From Clostridia bacterium (GTDB taxonomy: Bacteria; Bacillota; Peptococcia; DRI-13; SM3-B62): a stretch of 64,000 bases of DNA. The stretch spans positions 1-64,000 of the forward strand of contig JAHDSQ010000040.1 in NCBI GenBank assembly GCA_018432615.1, in the 5' to 3' direction. Shown in pieces: positions 61,964-64,000 of this stretch; position 1 is the stretch's first letter; each line of letters opens with the position of its first letter. The notes beneath the pieces were generated by a model, which worked only from the letters and a program-made list of their open reading frames with translations, had not been told where the DNA came from and ran no database searches. A program made the position numbers and the translations under genes.

Positions 61964-62959
61964 ATGGTTATAAGAAAGTATGACCGAGAGACCTTAATAA
62001 AGTTCTATCGGGAAATGAAAAGGGTCAGGGAATTTGAAGAAAAGGCTTGCGAACTCTTCGCTCAGGGTATGATAGAGTATAATATCCATACCTGCATTGG
62101 GCAAGAGGCTACTGCGGTTGGCGGCTGTCAGGCATTGGAAAAGAGTGATTTAATTATCTGTACTCACCGCGGACATGGTCAGTGCCTGGCAAAGGGCGGT
62201 GATCCCGGGATAATGATGGCCGAGCTGTTTGGAAGAGAAACCGGATATTGCCGAGGAAGAGGGGGATCCATGCACATTGCCAGTATTGATGTTGGTATTC
62301 TCGGTGCTAACGGGATAGTTGGTGCAGGTATACCAATTGCAGTAGGTTCGGCTTTAGCTACGAACATCCTGAAGACGACGGAAATTACTCTGGCGTTTTT
62401 TGGTGATGGCGCAAGCAATACGGGTGAGTTTCATGAAGCTTTAAACATGGCTTCAGCCTGGAACTTGCCCGTTGTCTTTTTCTGTGAAAATAATAAATAT
62501 GCTGTTTCTGTTGATATTGAAAGGGTAATCAAGGTAAAAGATATTGCAGAAAGAGCAAAGGCGTACGGTATCCCAGGAGTAGTTGTCGACGGGTGTGATG
62601 TGTTGGCAGTATATGAGACGACCAAGAAGGCGGTAGAACGGGCCAGAGAGGGACAAGGGCCCACATTAATCGAAGCCAAGACTTACCGGTATCATGGTCA
62701 TTTTGAAGGTGAACCGCAGGTATACAGGACAGAAGAAGAAATGTCGGAGTGGAAAAAACGCGATGCCATCAAGCGGTTGTACAAAGAAATAATTGAGGCA
62801 GGCTTTGCCTCCGCCGAAGATCTGGCAGATATTGACAGGGAAGTAAAAGAAGAGATGGAGGAAGCTGCTTTATTTGCCAAGAATTCGCCCTGGCCGACAG
62901 AAAATGAGGCCTTGATGTATGTTTATTCCAACGACAATGAAAGGAGTGTGGCCAGATGA
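61964..62959 (+). CDS. acoA: Thiamine-dependent 2-oxo acid/acetoin dehydrogenase E1 alpha subunit
   Basis: This 331-residue protein is the alpha half of the E1 that decarboxylates acetoin or pyruvate with thiamine diphosphate. The TPP motif is in FFGDGASNTGEFHEALNMASAWNLPVVF (about 145-172), and RGRGGSMHIA and YRYHGHFEGEP are typical of AcoA/PdhA. The acetoin-type length suggests AcoA, but substrate cannot be fixed. GGGAGGTTG precedes the ATG. It overlaps the beta gene by 4 bases. Confidence 0.88.
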   Translation: MVIRKYDRETLIKFYREMKRVREFEEKACELFAQGMIEYNIHTCIGQEATAVGGCQALEKSDLIICTHRGHGQCLAKGGDPGIMMAELFGRETGYCRGRGGSMHIASIDVGILGANGIVGAGIPIAVGSALATNILKTTEITLAFFGDGASNTGEFHEALNMASAWNLPVVFFCENNKYAVSVDIERVIKVKDIAERAKAYGIPGVVVDGCDVLAVYETTKKAVERAREGQGPTLIEAKTYRYHGHFEGEPQVYRTEEEMSEWKKRDAIKRLYKEIIEAGFASAEDLADIDREVKEEMEEAALFAKNSPWPTENEALMYVYSNDNERSVAR

Positions 62960-63969
62960 GACAGATTAATTACAGCAAAGCAATAACTGAGGCTTTGCGG
63001 GAAGAAATGCGTCGGGATGAAAAAATGATCATTATGGGCGAAGACATGGGTGTAATGGGCAGTGTATTCGGACTAACCGTAGGATTTATGAAGGAGTTCG
63101 GCGAAAACCGTGTTATCGATACTCCCATTTCGGAAAATGGTTTTACTTCAGTTGCTATCGGTGCGGCAATGCGGGGCTTAAGGCCGGTGGTGGAGATAAT
63201 GTACGTGGATTTCGCTATGGCCGGTTACGACGCAATAGCCAATCAGGCTGCCAAAGTTAGCTATATGTCAGGAGGGACTCTTTCGGTGCCGATGGTTATT
63301 AGGACTCCGGCAGGAGCGGGACGGAGGAGTGCCGGACAACATTCACAAAGTCTGGAGGCTATTTTTACGCACATTCCGGGGTTGAAGGTGGTAGCGCCCG
63401 CTACTCCCTATGATGTTAAAGGTCTGCTGAAGTCGGCCATCAGAGATAACGATCCGGTGGTATTTATTGAGCATAAATCGCTGTATTTTTATGACGCAAA
63501 ATGCGATGTTCCGGAAGAAGAGTATTTGATAGAGTTGGGTAAAGCCGATATCAAGAGGGCGGGAAATGATGTGACAATAATAGCCTGGTCACAAGAGGTT
63601 ATTCATGCCCTGGACGCTGCCGCGCAGCTGGCAGAAGAAGGCATCAGCGCAGAAGTAGTAGATATCAGGTCGTTGGTTCCTCTTGATTTTGATACAATCA
63701 GGAATTCGATTATCAAGACCCGTCGGGCAGTTATCGTTCATGAGGCTGTGAAAAGAGGAGGATACGGCGGAGAAATCGCTGCGCAAATTTCAGATGAATT
63801 ATTTGATTACCTTGATGCCCCGGTAAAAAGAGTTGCCGGTTCAAATGTGGTAATACCTTTTAGTCCCGCCCTGGAGGATAAAATTATTCCCCAGACCGGG
63901 AATATTGTCGCAACCGTGAGGGAATTGCTGCATGGAGGGAAAAATGCCGTTTTTACGAATGCCGTTTAA
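62956..63969 (+). CDS. acoB: Thiamine-dependent 2-oxo acid/acetoin dehydrogenase E1 beta subunit
   Basis: This 337-residue protein is the beta half of E1. Typical segments are MIIMGEDMGVMGSVFGLT, RVIDTPISENGFTSVAIGAA, GRRSAGQHSQSLEA, EHKSLY and VVDIRSLVPLDFDTI. The last residues (residues about 325-337, ending NAVFTNAV) are encoded by the terminator hairpin itself. The expected E2 and E3 genes are not visible before the window ends. Confidence 0.88.
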   Translation: MRQINYSKAITEALREEMRRDEKMIIMGEDMGVMGSVFGLTVGFMKEFGENRVIDTPISENGFTSVAIGAAMRGLRPVVEIMYVDFAMAGYDAIANQAAKVSYMSGGTLSVPMVIRTPAGAGRRSAGQHSQSLEAIFTHIPGLKVVAPATPYDVKGLLKSAIRDNDPVVFIEHKSLYFYDAKCDVPEEEYLIELGKADIKRAGNDVTIIAWSQEVIHALDAAAQLAEEGISAEVVDIRSLVPLDFDTIRNSIIKTRRAVIVHEAVKRGGYGGEIAAQISDELFDYLDAPVKRVAGSNVVIPFSPALEDKIIPQTGNIVATVRELLHGGKNAVFTNAV

Positions 63970-63985
63970 ACGGCATTTTTTTTTT
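63958..63985 (+). terminator. Intrinsic terminator overlapping the acoB stop codon
   Basis: AATGCCGTTT (63958-63967) is perfectly complementary to AAACGGCATT (63968-63977) and nine or more T follow. The TAA stop (63967-63969) lies in the middle of the hairpin. Confidence 0.85.
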
Positions 63986-64000
63986 ACACCGGAAGTCTAC

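Overview
The window comes from the chromosome of an anaerobic, endospore-forming Clostridia-class Firmicute of the Peptococcaceae/Syntrophomonadaceae type. The evidence is a full spoIIIAA-AH operon, spoIVB, spo0A, spoIIM, a dacF-spoIIAA-spoIIAB-sigF block and ytfJ in an order close to Bacillus and Clostridium, together with a multimeric NAD-linked [FeFe]-hydrogenase and a biotin-dependent, Na+-pumping malonate decarboxylase. No rRNA, tRNA or CRISPR array was seen. The species cannot be fixed from the sequence alone.

Layout. 1-138: 3' end of a group II intron (domains V-VI) on the + strand. 180-3708 (minus): hydCBA hydrogenase. 3968-9117: spoIIIAA-AH. 9203-18870: Asp23/amaP/DUF2273, nusB, a TsaD-like paralogue, folD, xseAB, ispA, a DUF212 protein, dxs, tlyA and a YbaK-like deacylase. 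18804-20345 (minus): a secreted GH26-like glycosidase. 20465-26922: a membrane nuclease-like protein, nadK, mnmM, argR, recN, spoIVB and spo0A. 27107-35652: NUDIX hydrolase, spoIIM, two small proteins, xerD, deoB, pdp, dacF and spoIIAA-AB-sigF. 35735-37787: two overlapping DUF2229/dehydratase-component-like genes. 37822-39485: lysine riboswitch and lysA. 39600-44944: tRNA nucleotidyltransferase, M50 protease, trpS, scpAB, DUF2953 and ytfJ.

44987-55641: a malonate decarboxylase locus. It holds a small OadG/MadZ-like membrane peptide, the MadB Na+ pump, a HutP-family antiterminator, MadA, MadE, MadC, MadD, MadH, MadK and MadF, the MadL/MadM transporter and a MadG/CitG-type cofactor synthase. 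Two intrinsic terminators precede coding segments, and a HutP-like protein is encoded between them, so antitermination is a plausible control. Malonate would enter by MadLM, be transferred to the ACP (MadE) by MadA, be carboxyl-transferred to biotin on MadF by MadC/MadD, and be decarboxylated by MadB with Na+ export.

55636-61596 (minus): the most unusual region. A 109-residue peptide with a YCC motif and a Ser/Gly-rich stretch is followed by five radical SAM genes in one tight run: a SPASM enzyme, a B12-binding radical SAM enzyme and three tandem paralogues that share CX3CX2C, GRAK, CCxFGD and a C-terminal CxxC. This looks like a ribosomally synthesised, post-translationally modified peptide (RiPP) or peptide-cofactor pathway with no exporter or protease in sight. 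I do not recognise it as a described family. A 14-bp perfect inverted repeat flanks the precursor gene.

61964-63969: E1 alpha and beta of an acetoin/pyruvate-type dehydrogenase. A terminator built onto the stop codon of the second gene follows, and no E2 or E3 is visible before the window ends.
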